Counted from the stretch's first letter, positions 1-11,281 are shown. The stretch: 64,000 nucleotides of DNA from Staphylotrichum longicolle (GCA_019096155.1 JAHCVI010000001.1:930001-994000), one strand, 5' to 3'. The notes: generated by a model not told the origin, from the letters alone. Numbers and translations are program-made.

Positions 1-1580
1 AGGAGTTGGGCTAGGGGACCGAAGATGTCGGCCGTCGGGTGAAGTGGCTGTCGGTGTTGTCGCACCCTGCCAGACTGTTCGCGAGGCAAACTTGGTGGAA
101 GAGTTTCAGGCTGCGATTTCTGGGAGTGGCGCTGCAACTCGTGGGCGGACCCTCCAAGCGGGGTGTTGAAGCGGGTGATAGTGGCTCGGCAACGGTGGAG
201 ATGCTGCATCCAGATCTCAGGAGATGTCGGAAGAAAAGAGCAGAAAATGGGATCCGCCCCGTTGCTCGAGGGAGCTGTCACAGGTCAGAGAGAATACGAC
301 ACGGCAGTCATTTTTCCAGGCCACGACTTGGGACGGAATTGACGGAATTGGCAGCAATGAGCGCACGTGTAACTTTCAACAGAAAAAAAGGATGCAGGTT
401 TGGGCAGGCTGGCAGGCTGGTGGCAGGGCGGAGTGATGCAGGGCTGCTGTGGGGTGGATGGGATGGGCCGCACATTGCGTCAATTGGCCAACGGATCCCT
501 GTTTGGCCCACCATGCTCTTCCGAGGTTGAAAATGGTTGGGCTAAATTTTGGGGACTGTGGGGGCCGCAGCAGGTGCACTCACAACCTTGTCTTGAAAGC
601 TTGGCTCGTGGGACAGCTAACAATTTCCATGTGCCATCGAGGCCATCAGATGATCAGAATCACGGGTGTTGAAGAGGCTTGTGGCGTACGAGGGGGGTCC
701 ACAGTGTAGGCACTGGTCTTTACAAATATAGAATTACCGAGTGTATTTTCTGACTTTTCTGTCCCAGAATCGTGATACGGTATGTATCCCAATCCAGGAA
801 AAAAGAAGAAAAACAGCCTTGAATTTGTCTTGGATTGACACCGATCCAGCGCCCCGGTTTGCTGCGCCGTGCAACCTGGATGACGTGAGTCGGCTCAGCA
901 GGGACTCGGTTCTGCATGTGTTGCAAGAGACATCGAGACGAAACGAATGGATCGATTGGGATAAAGAGCATACCAGTGCGGCCGAAGATAACGGAAACAG
1001 ACCGACCTGGAGCGCATCATGTTACAAGATGGAGGGTGAAACTGCACAGCCTTCACATGCCAATACGGATGATGTAAGTTTACAGAGTAGATCCGTGGAT
1101 GGGCACTGCGTGGACACACAGAGTGTTGCGCTGAGTCCCTGACAGCCCAGGGTGCTTCCTGTTTCGTGGCGGCCCATTCGGCGTTTTAGCCGCAGTTGAA
1201 CGACCGCTGCAGGGCCAAGCCAATGCTTCCCGGTTGCGACTTTGGGGAACAGTGGAGGCCACCTCTGCCTGCACCCACTTCCGATCCGACAACACCCTGC
1301 AAGACCCGACCGTTAAACGCGACAACCGCGACAACATCCGCACAGAACAGCTTCCGCAGATCCTCGACCTTCGCTGCCAACCGCAGCGTGCCGATGGCTT
1401 GACGACTTTGATTCAGTCCTAGAACCATCTGACGCCGGCCGAATGATGACTGCATCTCCACGATCGCCAGTCTCGTGCCGCTAACCACCAGCTCCAAGTT
1501 CCACCCCACAGGTCACAGGTTCCAGCTTGGTTCCAGGTCCCTACCCGCCGGTCCAGTCCCGTCTTCCCAGTCCGTCCGCC
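1..1580. other. Spacer without a recognisable gene
   Basis: I see no convincing coding region here. Open frames up to about 160 codons exist on both strands, but they overlap each other, look unlike any family I know and show no consistent exon structure. The last few hundred bases are pyrimidine-rich and probably hold the promoter and 5' leader of the DENN-family gene that starts at 1581. Confidence 0.6.
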
Positions 1581-3322
1581 ATGGCCGCATCTCGTCGCGG
1601 GCAACCGCCCCTCTCCGTCCGGCTGCCGCAGCCCACCTCGTCCGTCCTGCCCGACCTTCCGCCCGTCTCGGCGCTCTTCCTGATCGACTTCGACGTCAAG
1701 GCCGGCTACACCATCATCTGGAAGCAGGCCGTGCCGGGCCTCGAGCTGGAGGGTACCGTCGAGTACAAGAGTCTACCGTCGGGCCTGCATACGGTTTCCG
1801 ACGATCTCATCTACTTCGTGCACGATGGCGGCCACGCCGGCCTGAGCGCCTTTGTCAACACACCTACCGATGAGGAAGAGACGCGCCATGCGCGCATGAT
1901 AGCCGTGGGCGTGCTGGTGCCCCTCAGCTACGGCCGGCTCGGCCGGGCCTGGCGCCACGCCGAGGGCTTGAAGGATATTGCGGCGAAGCTCGCCGCCGAT
2001 CGGAAACAGACGCAGTTGTTGGAGGACTATTGGGAGAAGAACGGGATGCACGGGACGACGGCGCTGCAGCCGCTGAAGGACACACCCCTCGAGTCGCCCC
2101 TCCTAAGCATCAAGCCGAGCCGTCTAGGACCAGGGAAAGGGCACGCTAGGAATCGCTCTGCCTCGGATGGCACCGCCTTGATACCGCCAGGTCACAGACT
2201 CTCTCCCTTTCATCCCGCCTGGAGCCTCACCTCGCTGCTGGACACGTTTGGGCCCTTGATTTTCCCCATCCACCGCGCCGCCCTGTTGCGCAAGCGCATC
2301 TTGATTTCTTGTCATGCCCCTGTGCATGAGATTTGCAACTTTGGTAGGCACCGCCAGACACAAGCTCCGCGCACCCCACTGACCTGGCGCAGTGTATGAT
2401 ATCTCCGTCTTGTCAAATATACCCTTGTCCGTCTGCGACGTAATAGACCCCGCCGCCCCGGTCCAGCGCCTGCGGCCGCTCTTCTGCATTGGAGTTCACG
2501 ACATTTCCTATCTACTGGAGCACCAGGCGGCACTGAAAAGGGGGGTTCAGGACGGCGATCACGATGATGCTACCGACAGCGATGACACCAGTTCAGGCTG
2601 GGTCGCCTGCACCACCGACAGCATCCTCGCCATGAAGGAAGGTCTCTGGGACATGCTCATCACCATGCCGCCCCCATACTCCTCCAACGCCACCCAGCGC
2701 ATCTGGCCAACCGTCGAATACCCCAAAGGCGTCCCGCTCAAAGCCACCCAGCGCGACCTCCGCCGCTTCCGCACGCTAAGCCTCGGTCTCGCCCGCCTCG
2801 CAGCAGCGGCAACCCGCCCCCACCCACACCCCAACCAGCACCCCCCAACCCGCGCAGCCCCCGCTCCGACACAAGCGACTCACCCGCCCCGCCCACCCCG
2901 GCCATCCGCCTCTCCAAACCTTCCGTCTCCTCCTCCTCCTCCCGCCCCGGAACAGCCGGCGGCGGCGGCGACCGCCCCGCCGCGACATTTCCCCCCGCCA
3001 CCGTCGACGACACAGACACCATCGTGGAACCCACCACGTGGGCGGCGCTCGCCTACAACGGCTTCATGTGGTGGGCCTCGGCCGGCGAGAAGCGGCACAG
3101 CGACGAGGTCGACGAGCAGGCGCACGACGCGTCCCTCCTGGCCGACCTCGCGCCGCCCGTCTCGCCCGTCGCGGTCGGGCAGGGGCCGGGATCGGAGCAC
3201 AGGAGGAGACCGAGCTTCGGCGCCGTGGGCGGGAGTGGGAGCACCATGGTGTCGTCGCTCGCGTCGCTGGCTGCGCGGTCTGCTGCTGCTGCTGCTGCTG
3301 GCGGAGCAGATGGGGCAGATGG

Positions 3323-3353
<31 letters not shown>

Positions 3354-3764
3354 ACGCAGGCGCGGATCGAGCTAGCTGTCGTGGCGTACTTTCACCGGCT
3401 GACGACGGCGGTCATGTCGGTCATGGCGGATATCGTGGACTCGACGGATGAGGATGACTTGTTGGGCTTGGATTTTGATCGGGCGGGTGCCGAGTTTGAT
3501 GGGCGGGGACCGGTAGAGGAGGGAGAGGAGGAGGAGGAGCACGCGAGGTTGCTCGGCCGCGGTGGTAACGGTGGTGGTGCAGACGAGAGCGGGAGGAGTA
3601 GAGGGTGGGTAAGGGTGGATAGTGAGGCGCTGGCGGAGATGGGGCTGGATGTGTGGAGCCAGGGGGACGCGGACTTTGTGGCGGAGGTGGCGGGGAGGTA
3701 TTTTGGGAGGCGGGCGTATGTTGAGACGAAGGGGGTGGAGGTTTGCGGGGTGAGGGTTTGTTAG
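1581..3764 (+). CDS. DENN-superfamily DUF4484 (LCHN/Anr2-like) protein, apparent frameshift
   Basis: Proteins of this family are DENN-type trafficking regulators related to LCHN/DENND11 and yeast Anr2; the fungal members carry DUF4484. Exon 1 is 1581-2343 and exon 2 starts at 2393, joined by a 49-nt GT-AG intron that restores ...EICNF-V-YDISVLSNIPL. The N-terminal half contains the uDENN-like strand SALFLIDFDVKAGYTIIW and the cDENN-like ISCHAPVHEIC, followed by FCIGVHDISYL and a conserved WVACTTDSIL block. The reading frame is intact to about 2780 (ATQRDLRRFRTL). The family-like C-terminus (WAALAYNGFMWWASAGEKR, ending at 3764) lies in the frame one base back. No intron of plausible size fits, so one base seems to be missing in the C-rich stretch around 2780-2880. 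The start at 1581 was chosen over an in-frame ATG at 1527 because it lies next to the conserved region. Confidence 0.75.
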
Positions 3765-4447
3765 GGGACGGGTGGATGGGATCAAGGGGCGGGTGTGGTA
3801 TTGGATTGTTATACCTAGGTACTTGTCTCTTGTTGTAAGAGGGGAGGGCATTGGCGGTTTAGAAAAGGATTGCTTAACTCTCTGGGCATTGGCATGCGAT
3901 GGGTTTTAATGAGTAGTCTACGGTTTTGACTCTCCAGGAATTCTCTAGTACTTTAAGCATGGCAGGCTGTAAATCCTGCCGAAGATCGTTTACCAGCTTA
4001 CTGGCAGCGGGAGCTGGCATCCAACAGCAAGGCTACTTTCGTTGACACGACAACTTGTCCCTGATTGAGTCTCAAAAGACGAGTCCGCTGTCCGGTGTCC
4101 CAGCGAAAGCTCAGGCTGTCTCGGTCTCGAGTAGAGTACCTGCTCCTCGGTTGACCGGGTTAGGTTTGCGGGCTTCTCATTGCAGTCGTTTTTGAGATCT
4201 CAGACCGGCGCGAGATCTCTCTTCCCCAATCCGTGATGCGAGCCTTACCTCTGGATGAGTCAGTCAACCAGAGTGACTCCGAGGGAGGCGAGCCACTGAG
4301 GATAAATACATCCAGACCCCTTGGGTGAGCTCCCCAGTCACAGTTCTCGCTTATATCCTCTCACCCTTCCAGGACCAGGGCAACGACAGTCCTCCGAATC
4401 CCGCTGACAATAACGTCAAATATCAACATCACCCCCCGAGACTCAAC
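3765..4447. other. Intergenic spacer
   Basis: No gene is visible. The spacer holds the 3' flank of the DENN-family gene, one TACCTAGGTA palindrome and the presumed promoter and leader of the GFA-family gene. The GFA reading frame is open upstream to about 4325, but the first ATG next to conserved sequence is at 4448. Confidence 0.6.
3812..3821. repeat. Palindrome TACCTAGGTA, copy 1 of 4
   Basis: An exact 10-bp self-complementary word lies about 50 bp downstream of the DENN-family stop codon. The same word recurs at 8340, 25529 and 54948, each time outside coding sequence. Confidence 0.9.
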
Positions 4448-4876
4448 ATGTCCAACCCCAACCCCGAACCAGCCGGCGAGCTCACCGGCCTGCCCGTCTC
4501 CTGCCAATGCGGCTTCATCGCCCTCACGACCCCGACCCCGCACCCGACGGGCCTCGCCTTCTGCCACTGCACGTCCTGCCGCAAGCAGTCCGGCGCGCCG
4601 TACAGCTCGTCCGTCTACTTCCCGACCGACCGGGTCTTCCCGCTGCCGGCCGACGTCGCGGGCAAGCTGGCCGTGTTCGAGCACGCGACCGACAGCGGCG
4701 GGACGATGCGCTGCTACTTTTGCCCGCGGTGCGGCGTGCGCGTCCTGCACGCGGCGGTGCTGCCGGACGGCGAGATGATGAGGGGCAGCGTGGCGTTCAA
4801 GGGCGGGGCGATCGATCGCGGGTTGGACTGGCGGGGGATGGGCGGGGTGCACATCTTTACGCGGTCGGCGGTGTGA
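4448..4876 (+). CDS. GFA / CENP-V family zinc-binding protein, C-terminus frameshifted
   Basis: This is a member of the GFA (glutathione-dependent formaldehyde-activating, CENP-V/Mis18-like) zinc fold; most fungal members have no proven substrate. The ligand cysteines are in the expected order: CQCG near residue 19, the FCHCTSCRKQSG block near residues 38-49, and CYFCPRCG near residues 87-94, followed by HIFTRSAV at the end. The annotated frame stops at 4876 after 142 residues. The frame one base back continues without a break to 4977 as VRLEEGWVCYETVPGEGNM, which looks like the usual GFA tail after the HIxT motif. I therefore suspect a missing base near 4870 and a true protein of about 176 residues. 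It is a single-exon gene. The start at 4448 is the first ATG adjacent to homologous sequence. Confidence 0.85.
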   Translation: MSNPNPEPAGELTGLPVSCQCGFIALTTPTPHPTGLAFCHCTSCRKQSGAPYSSSVYFPTDRVFPLPADVAGKLAVFEHATDSGGTMRCYFCPRCGVRVLHAAVLPDGEMMRGSVAFKGGAIDRGLDWRGMGGVHIFTRSAV

Positions 4877-5243
4877 GGTTGGAGGAGGGGTGGGTGTGCT
4901 ATGAGACTGTGCCGGGGGAGGGGAACATGGTGGTGAAGGTTGGGGAGGGTGGGAGGCCGAAGAAGGGGGAGGGCTAGGGTTGGAGGAACGTGGAGTAGCA
5001 GGAGTACATAGCGTGGTGGGGGTGATGGTTGGGAATTGGTTTGGCAGCTAGTCAGATTATTCCGCTCTTGGGCGTTGTGATATTTGTCGACTGCCTTTCA
5101 GGTTCCTCTTTATCTGAAATTCACTTATTGTTGGGTAGAGAAGGCGCCGCCAATGCTCAGCTCTCATCCAATTCTTGACTCAACGGAAACCCCGCTCTCA
5201 TGCGAACCGTCAATCCAGACCGATCTCTCGACGCCACGCCAAA

Positions 5244-6287
5244 ATGCCAATCCAAGAAACCTTCAGCCTCCAGTTTGCCAATTACCTCAGCTCGCGGCTG
5301 AACCGCGACAAGAACACCCAGGCCGTGATCTGGATGTCCAACTTGGTCGACAATGTGTCCCACTGCCGGCGTGCGGGCGTTATATACGGCCTGGGGTCGT
5401 GGGGATATACCGGTGAGCTTTCTCTTTTGTTACTATTGGGACTAACCCTGTAAATAATTTCCCATTTTCAGCTCTCTAGTTGACGCCTGAGCCAATAATC
5501 AGTCCTGCGCACCGCCTATTCGGCCGAGGCTGACGCGCTCTGGCCGGTGGCCATGGACAGGCTGAAGCTCTGGGTCACACGCTACTTTGTCCACTACAGC
5601 CGCTTGATCGACGGCAAGCCCGATCCCTCAGCAAACGGGGACATCGCGAGCCGCTTCGTCCTCGACGTCCTCGACGACGCGAATACGGTGGCCGAGATCA
5701 AGGCGCTGAACCTCCCCGACGACCTCTCGCGGGCGCGCCAGGAGCATTTCAGCTCACTTACCCGTATATTCGACACGTGGGCGGAAGGGGTTCTCAGCAA
5801 CACTAAGTGCGGTGTCCGCTATGAGAACAGTGACATCATCTTCAGTCGCGGGGACAGTCCGAGGTTCTGCGATTTTCTGGTCGTTGACGAGGGCGCGCTT
5901 CGCTCTCTTGTAGCGCTGCCTGCTGAGACGCCGCCGTTGGATATCGTACCTCGCGAGGAAAGACTCGTAGGCCGTTGCTCCCCTCTCTAAGTTCCTGGCA
6001 TGCTTCTCACATCATCGCAGGCTCGTGCCGTACTCTATAGCGATGCCTACGTCTGGCTCGTCGATTCACAGGCTGTCAAATCCTTTGTCAGCTTCGAGCA
6101 CGTCCAAGCCAACAGTGCCACGGCCGACTGGGCGGGCCGCTGCCACAATGGCTGGCTGAAACTGGAGTCTATGTGGCTGGACGATGCCTGGTTCGAGAGG
6201 CTCGCGAGGTCTCAAGACGAGGACTGGGTTTTTGGGCGTTACGAGAGAGAGCAAGGGTCTGGGAACTGGTGGTTTGAGCCTTCTTGA
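5244..6287 (+). CDS. Hypothetical fungal protein, three exons
   Basis: I do not recognise this family. The exons are 5244-5412, 5503-5966 and 6021-6287, joined by GT-AG introns of 90 and 54 nt that keep one frame throughout, giving about 299 residues. The product looks soluble, with no signal peptide and no membrane segment, and is rich in aromatic residues, with a C-terminal half full of Trp (for example WLKLESMWLDDAWFERL). The consistent phasing across both introns and the third-position GC preference argue that it is real. The start is the first ATG of the open frame before MPIQETFSLQF. Function unknown. Confidence 0.7.
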
Positions 6288-6876
6288 GGAAGGTAGTGTG
6301 TAGGTTGGTATGTTTTCAGGCCCCTGAATGGGCCAGCGGTTGGAAAATCAAGTCCAAAATGGAGGAGTCAAGGTTGCATTATGCGAGACTCCGAAGAAGA
6401 AGAACATGGATGAAAGCGGCGGTAGGGATTTTTCCGGAGAAGAGGTGACTGAAGGGAAGCCGATCGTTCCATCAATCACGGTCCACCTCACCCTCGGCAC
6501 AAACAACCCCGATACCCCTCGCGCCCGCACTTCGCCTTTGCGACCCCAGGTTTTCATTTATTCCAAACCCGGAATCGCAGTTAGATCTTGGACTGCTTGT
6601 CGCATTCCCCCACCCAAATGTCACGCTCCGCGTCTGTAAATGCCGGCGATCGAGGCGGCGCACTCGCTCGGCGGAGCGGCGGGCTTTCTCGGCGGAGCGG
6701 CGCTCCTCGGGACGGAGCACCTTCGGCCGGTGGTATACTGGCGAGATTGGGACATTTCTCACTATAAGGCAAGCTTCAACACCACCAAATGAGTGGCGTC
6801 ACACTCACATGAACACTACTGCAGTGAGATAGCGCCAAACCGCACACTCACCACCGGCTGTCAGCATCGAATCATC
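6288..6876. other. Intergenic spacer
   Basis: No gene is visible. A short imperfect direct repeat built on CGGCGGAGCGGCG lies at about 6669-6702. A TATA-like TATAAG at 6763-6768 is about 110 bp upstream of the esterase start and could be its core promoter. Confidence 0.5.
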
Positions 6877-7617
6877 ATGAAGTCCTCTCTCCTCGCTCTC
6901 CTTGCCGTGCCCATCCTGGCAGTAGCGGCACCCTTCGTGGCGCAGCAGGCAAAGCCAGCGGCCTTCTTTCTCGCGGGTGATTCCACAACGGCCGTCAACG
7001 GCGGCTGGGGCGACGGCTTCGTCGCCCTTCTCCGGAACGGCGCGGTCGGCCAGAACAAGGGCCACAGCGGCACCACGACGGCTTCGTTCGTTGCCAAGGG
7101 CGACTGGGACGCGGTGCTGAGCCTTGTCAAGAACCACACGGCCAAGTACGACTGCTACGTGACCATCCAGTTTGGCCACAACGACCAAAAGTCCACCTCG
7201 GGCGTCACCATCGCGCAGTTCCAGACAAACCTCCAGAACCTGGCCAACCAGATCAAGTCAGCCGGCGGAACCCCCGTCATCCTGACCTCGCTCACGCGCC
7301 GCACGTTTACCAATGGCGTCCTGGACGACAGCCTCGCCAACGTGGCCGCGGCTGCCAAGACAGCGGCCGCGAACGTCGGCGCCGCGTTGCTCGACCTCAA
7401 CGCGGCCTCCAGGAAGTACGTCCAGGCCATCGGCTCGGCCAACGCTGACAAGTACAACCTCGACACCGGCGACCGCACCCATCTCAACGCCCACGGCACC
7501 GTCGTCTTTGGCAACATGGTCGCGGATCTCGTCGTCCGCTGGAAGCCGGCGCTGTCTGCCTACATCAAGCCTGACGCTGGGATCCTGCAGAAGATCGCCC
7601 AGGGCGTCTACGCTTGA
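6877..7617 (+). CDS. Secreted rhamnogalacturonan acetylesterase-like SGNH esterase (CE12)
   Basis: This is a secreted SGNH hydrolase of the carbohydrate esterase family 12 type, which removes acetyl groups from the rhamnogalacturonan backbone of pectin. The first 18 residues (MKSSLLALLAVPILAVAA) form a signal peptide. Block I carries the catalytic Ser in AGDSTT near residue 30, block III is QFGHNDQ near residue 96, and block V is TGDRTHLNAHG near residue 200, supplying the Asp-His pair. The length of 246 residues fits fungal family members. It is a single-exon gene. The frame is open upstream to 6793, but the ATG at 6877 is chosen because it directly opens the signal peptide. The protein is expected outside the cell, in plant-biomass breakdown. 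Confidence 0.92.
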   Translation: MKSSLLALLAVPILAVAAPFVAQQAKPAAFFLAGDSTTAVNGGWGDGFVALLRNGAVGQNKGHSGTTTASFVAKGDWDAVLSLVKNHTAKYDCYVTIQFGHNDQKSTSGVTIAQFQTNLQNLANQIKSAGGTPVILTSLTRRTFTNGVLDDSLANVAAAAKTAAANVGAALLDLNAASRKYVQAIGSANADKYNLDTGDRTHLNAHGTVVFGNMVADLVVRWKPALSAYIKPDAGILQKIAQGVYA

Positions 7618-8334
7618 CCACGTGGATGGAACAGAGAAACATATTATGTATATATGTACACGTGAACCAGGGCTAGCAGTATCTGTTCTTCGTATCCACT
7701 TGGATGACGGTGTATGGGTTTTCCTGTGACTTCTTGCTTACTCTTGCTAAACTTCAAGATGTCACCTTCTTCCACCCACCACTAACTGCAACGCCCGAAC
7801 TCCTTTTGACTGTTTTATCTCGGCGTCAGTTGACTTCAACTCGCACGGTTCTCGCAAGCTGGAGGACTGGGCACCTTTCAAGGCGCACGGCAGGACGTGT
7901 CGGTACCGCGAGGGTAGGAGGGAGGTTGTGCGGCGGGTAGAGTGCGAGGGGATAGATTCAAAGTGGTGGAGGGGGTGTGAGGAGGTGGCGTTTCAAGATG
8001 ATCGCCTTGTTGGGGATATTATAGCGTATGGGCTGGTGAACACTCCAATGTTTTGGTTGGTGTTGGCTGGTTCGTGGCGGGAGGGGTAGGTGGGATTGGA
8101 AGGGGTGGTGGTAAAGTGTTTGTGGAGTACCTTATTTGGAAGGCGATAGTTGTGTTTTCCATGGTTGAAGAGCGGGCATGAAGAAAGTGCTTTGCTAGGT
8201 CCCGAATATGCGTTAGAACTGCCCTTGATTGGAGCATGATGGTAACGTGGAGTGCGGCTGTGGGCTAGTCGTTGCTAGCTCTTTTTTCTTTCGTTTTTTT
8301 CTTTGACGATAGGGTTACCACATTGTATGCTTAC

Positions 8335-8354
8335 CTAGCTACCTAGGTAGCTAG
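8335..8354. repeat. Perfect 20-bp palindrome containing TACCTAGGTA (copy 2)
   Basis: The sequence CTAGCTACCTAGGTAGCTAG is exactly self-complementary over 20 bp. Its core, 8340-8349, is the same 10-mer found at 3812, 25529 and 54948. It could extrude as a hairpin or bind a dimeric factor; neither is shown. Confidence 0.95.
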
Positions 8355-8446
8355 ACTGTTTGCCCAGACATGGCAAATATGTATCATGTTCACAAACTTC
8401 ATCTCCCTTCCACTCAAAAATCAACAATGACACGCAACGTACAATA

Positions 8447-8448
8447 CT

Positions 8449-8536
<88 letters not shown>

Positions 8537-8539
8537 TTT
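8447..8539. repeat. TTTC/GAAA tetranucleotide microsatellite
   Basis: About 23 uninterrupted copies of the tetranucleotide TTTC form a strand-asymmetric polypyrimidine tract. Such tracts are length-polymorphic between isolates and can form H-DNA; here it lies between the esterase and a hypothetical ORF. Confidence 0.97.
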
Positions 8540-8704
8540 CGCTTTCCGTTTTGTAGTTGTTTTTTCTTTGAGCATGCCACGGGTACATTTATTGCTCGCC
8601 TTCGTAGAGAAGGAAGCCTCAGGTACCTATTTAGCGCAGGGCAGACCACACTGCAGCTCGCCCAATCGACACATGATGCCGTCTCGGGTGGCTTCCGGAG
8701 ACGA

Positions 8705-9289
8705 ATGAACAGAGAAGATACTTTAGCCAATGGTATACAATTTTTTTTTATCACGGGCAGGCAGGGTGAAGCGCGAGAGCCCAAAGCATCAAATGTTACA
8801 CAACAGCAAAACCCCTCACGGGTGCTTCCCCCGACACCATCCTGGGCCGGGGCAGTCCTCCTCGAGTTAAGATACTACACTCAGAGTCCCGCTCCACCCA
8901 CCACAAATGTTATCCTGGATAAGTTAAAAGGCAAGCTCTTCTCGAGCAGGGATTATGTATGCTTCATGGTCGGCGAATGTCCAAGGATGCCTGCAAACCC
9001 CGACCGATGCGATTACTTCCTCCGTTTCAGCTCCAAGGTCAGCGGAAAACTGACAATGTGCGCTGAGCCCTACCTCCGCAGCGTGCATCTGATTGCCAAG
9101 AAATATTTTGGGGATAGAGTTCACTGGTGGCATGAACTGAACGACCTGGCTGAGGATCCGAGGAAGTGGATGGGTTGCTACAACTGGTCGGAGGTTCATG
9201 AGGCGGCTCAGGAACTGGAAGCGGTAGGATCTGGACAAGAACAAGAGTCACCATCCGGAAACAACGGAGACGTGCAGCGTGTGAGTTGA
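8705..9289 (+). CDS. Hypothetical protein, uncertain start
   Basis: The family is not recognised. From about residue 50 the frame reads like real protein: conserved-looking hydrophobic and aromatic patterning (DYVCFMVGECPRMPANP, DYFLRFSSKVSG, FGDRVHWWHELNDLAED, WMGCYNWSEVHEAA), followed by a polar tail. The first about 45 residues from the ATG at 8705 look less convincing, so the true start may be further in (an internal ATG lies at 8966) or in a separate exon. There is no signal peptide or membrane segment. The frame is open further upstream only because it runs through the microsatellite. It could be a remnant of a longer gene. Confidence 0.45.
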   Translation: MNREDTLANGIQFFFITGRQGEAREPKASNVTQQQNPSRVLPPTPSWAGAVLLELRYYTQSPAPPTTNVILDKLKGKLFSSRDYVCFMVGECPRMPANPDRCDYFLRFSSKVSGKLTMCAEPYLRSVHLIAKKYFGDRVHWWHELNDLAEDPRKWMGCYNWSEVHEAAQELEAVGSGQEQESPSGNNGDVQRVS

Positions 9290-11281
9290 GTAGAACGCCA
9301 CCAATTGAGGTTACAGAGGGCCCCGTCACGGGCAGAGGGCTGCCGGCACAGAATCTCCACGCCCCAAGGGTTGGGCTCGGGCTAGTGTCGGTTATGTTGG
9401 CTACCTACCTCAGTTACGCAAGTGAGTCCGTGGAAGAATGGTCCGGGAAAAGATGAACGACGAGGAAAACTGTTAGGTAATGGCGTCTTCTCTGAACTGA
9501 CGACTAGATGACTTGCGAACTACATAGCTACATGTCCTGCTTCCGGGGCGAAGAATGTTCGCGATTACGAAGTTAATGAAAGTTCCCCTTGTCGTCTTTA
9601 CGATGACAAAAAACACCCTCGTAGCACCACATGCCTCTGGATGTGAGCCACGAATAAATACATCTTCCCTGAGTGTTTCCAGGCATCTTAAACTTCCTCC
9701 CGCCGTATTCAATATTGCTCTCATTTGGACTCTGGAGAAGGCGCATCTCTGGTGTTGAGTTATACGAACCGCCTGCATCACTGTTGCGAGATGGCGTGCC
9801 GTATTAGCTTAGCCACTTGAAGTGGCGGCAACGATAACGCGCTTTGAGAGACCGCAACATCCTGTCAACGACAACATTCGCGTGGGAGAACGATATCAAC
9901 TTGTGAACCTCGGGATTTTATTCCACAGTTCGTCCACGTGTACAGACATGACCTGTTCTGCTCTCTGTGTCTCCGCGAGTAGCTCTCCGTACCTGAACAT
10001 ACAACTGCACCTTGTCCTTAGCAGATAGATAGCGAGCGTCAACTCGATCATGCCATGCAAACATGAACTGGCCGTCTCCCATATGAAAACTGTACAACGC
10101 TTCTCAATTGGTTTCTTGCACACAGAGATTGCTCGATGTACTGTAGCGACCGGACCGGCGCTTGTTTGAATCGACGGAAAGTCAGCGCCTTGAGCGGGCC
10201 ATCAAACAGATCCAGCAACTCGCCTATACGTACAGCGAGAATACGACAGACTCTACCATAATCACTGATGCCATGGATCCATTCGATGCTCATCGTCTTG
10301 ACAGCTTTCGCCTCGTACTTATCAATAGCAACCTCACTCGGCTTCAGTGCAGATCAATGAGGCTTTGCTCGCCGTGGATGGGTTTTGGAAGCGCAAAATG
10401 CCACGTTACGAGTGTCTGAAACCGGGGTTGTCTGTCGAGGAAGATGGGTTAACACTGCAGTCATTAGAACAGTCTCGCCTGGGAAGCTCGTTCTGATGCA
10501 GGGGCTATTGCGGACTGTCTAACCGACGGCACCGCCGCTGAGGAAAAGGCTTGTTAATAGGAACCAAGATCTCGGTGGGATGCTGACGGGTTTCACACTC
10601 CTGTTGACAGCGATGCGGTGGCGCAGCGCCACTGCCTCGGTTCTAGATTTCGGAAACCGTCAATTCCATCCCTCCCTCCTCAGCTTCACGCCACCGTGAT
10701 GTCTGTGGCATACCCCCGCGAGCTTGCCACCACCTGCAAGAGGTATCTTCACGTCGAGAATCTCGTATCTCACGATGTTCACCAAGAGGTTTTGCCAGCA
10801 GTACACCTAATCGATGGGTACACGAAGAGCTTGCCACAAGGAACATCACAAGCTAGTACATTTACCGCACTTGGGCGTATGTTTGGTTTCGCACACGCTG
10901 AAAATACCCAAGCCAGCAACTCGCTTTGACCTACTGCTCCTAACCGGCGACGTTATACGAACTCAAGATCAAAATAACAACGAAGCCGACGCGTCACTCT
11001 GACTTTCATTTGGAGGACGCTATAGTTTGCTAGCGCGGAAGGGTCTGCTGCACCGCCATGATGACGATTCTCGGTTGTGTAGTGTACTCACTTTCACATT
11101 TCAATCCACGTTAGTGGGATATAGAAGTTACGGCAAGTCCAGAACCAGTGGACGTCCGAAATATAAAGGGGTCTGCCGTCATAGGCATTCCAGGTTAAAA
11201 GATCTCCTTTCCACCCACCGAACACTAAACAGCACATACCTTCTCTGTGTCCGACCACGCCTCTGCCCGCTCACACTCAAT
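9290..11281. other. Long spacer without a recognisable gene
   Basis: Nearly 2 kb of lower-GC sequence with only short, unsupported open frames. I see no transposon terminal repeats, no RNA gene and no clear decayed gene. The last 150 bp hold the presumed promoter of the secreted protein at 11282. Confidence 0.55.
11162..11167 (+). promoter_or_regulatory. Likely TATA box of the secreted-protein gene
   Basis: TATAAA lies 120 bp upstream of the ATG at 11282, a usual distance for a fungal TATA element, and is followed by a pyrimidine-rich leader. Confidence 0.5.

Larger units (their letters stand above)
7618..8704. other. Intergenic spacer with palindrome and microsatellite
   Basis: No gene is supported. 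The spacer contains a perfect 20-bp palindrome and, about 100 bp further on, a long TTTC microsatellite, both listed separately. The Phe/Ser-rich open frames across the microsatellite are products of the repeat. Confidence 0.6.

Noticed and set aside
741..1142. 133-codon plus-strand open frame
   Set aside because: No protein-like patterning and overlapped by equally long frames on the other strand.
8360..8704. Upstream extension of the hypothetical ORF through the TTTC repeat
   Set aside because: The Phe-Leu-Ser repeat is only the microsatellite read in frame.
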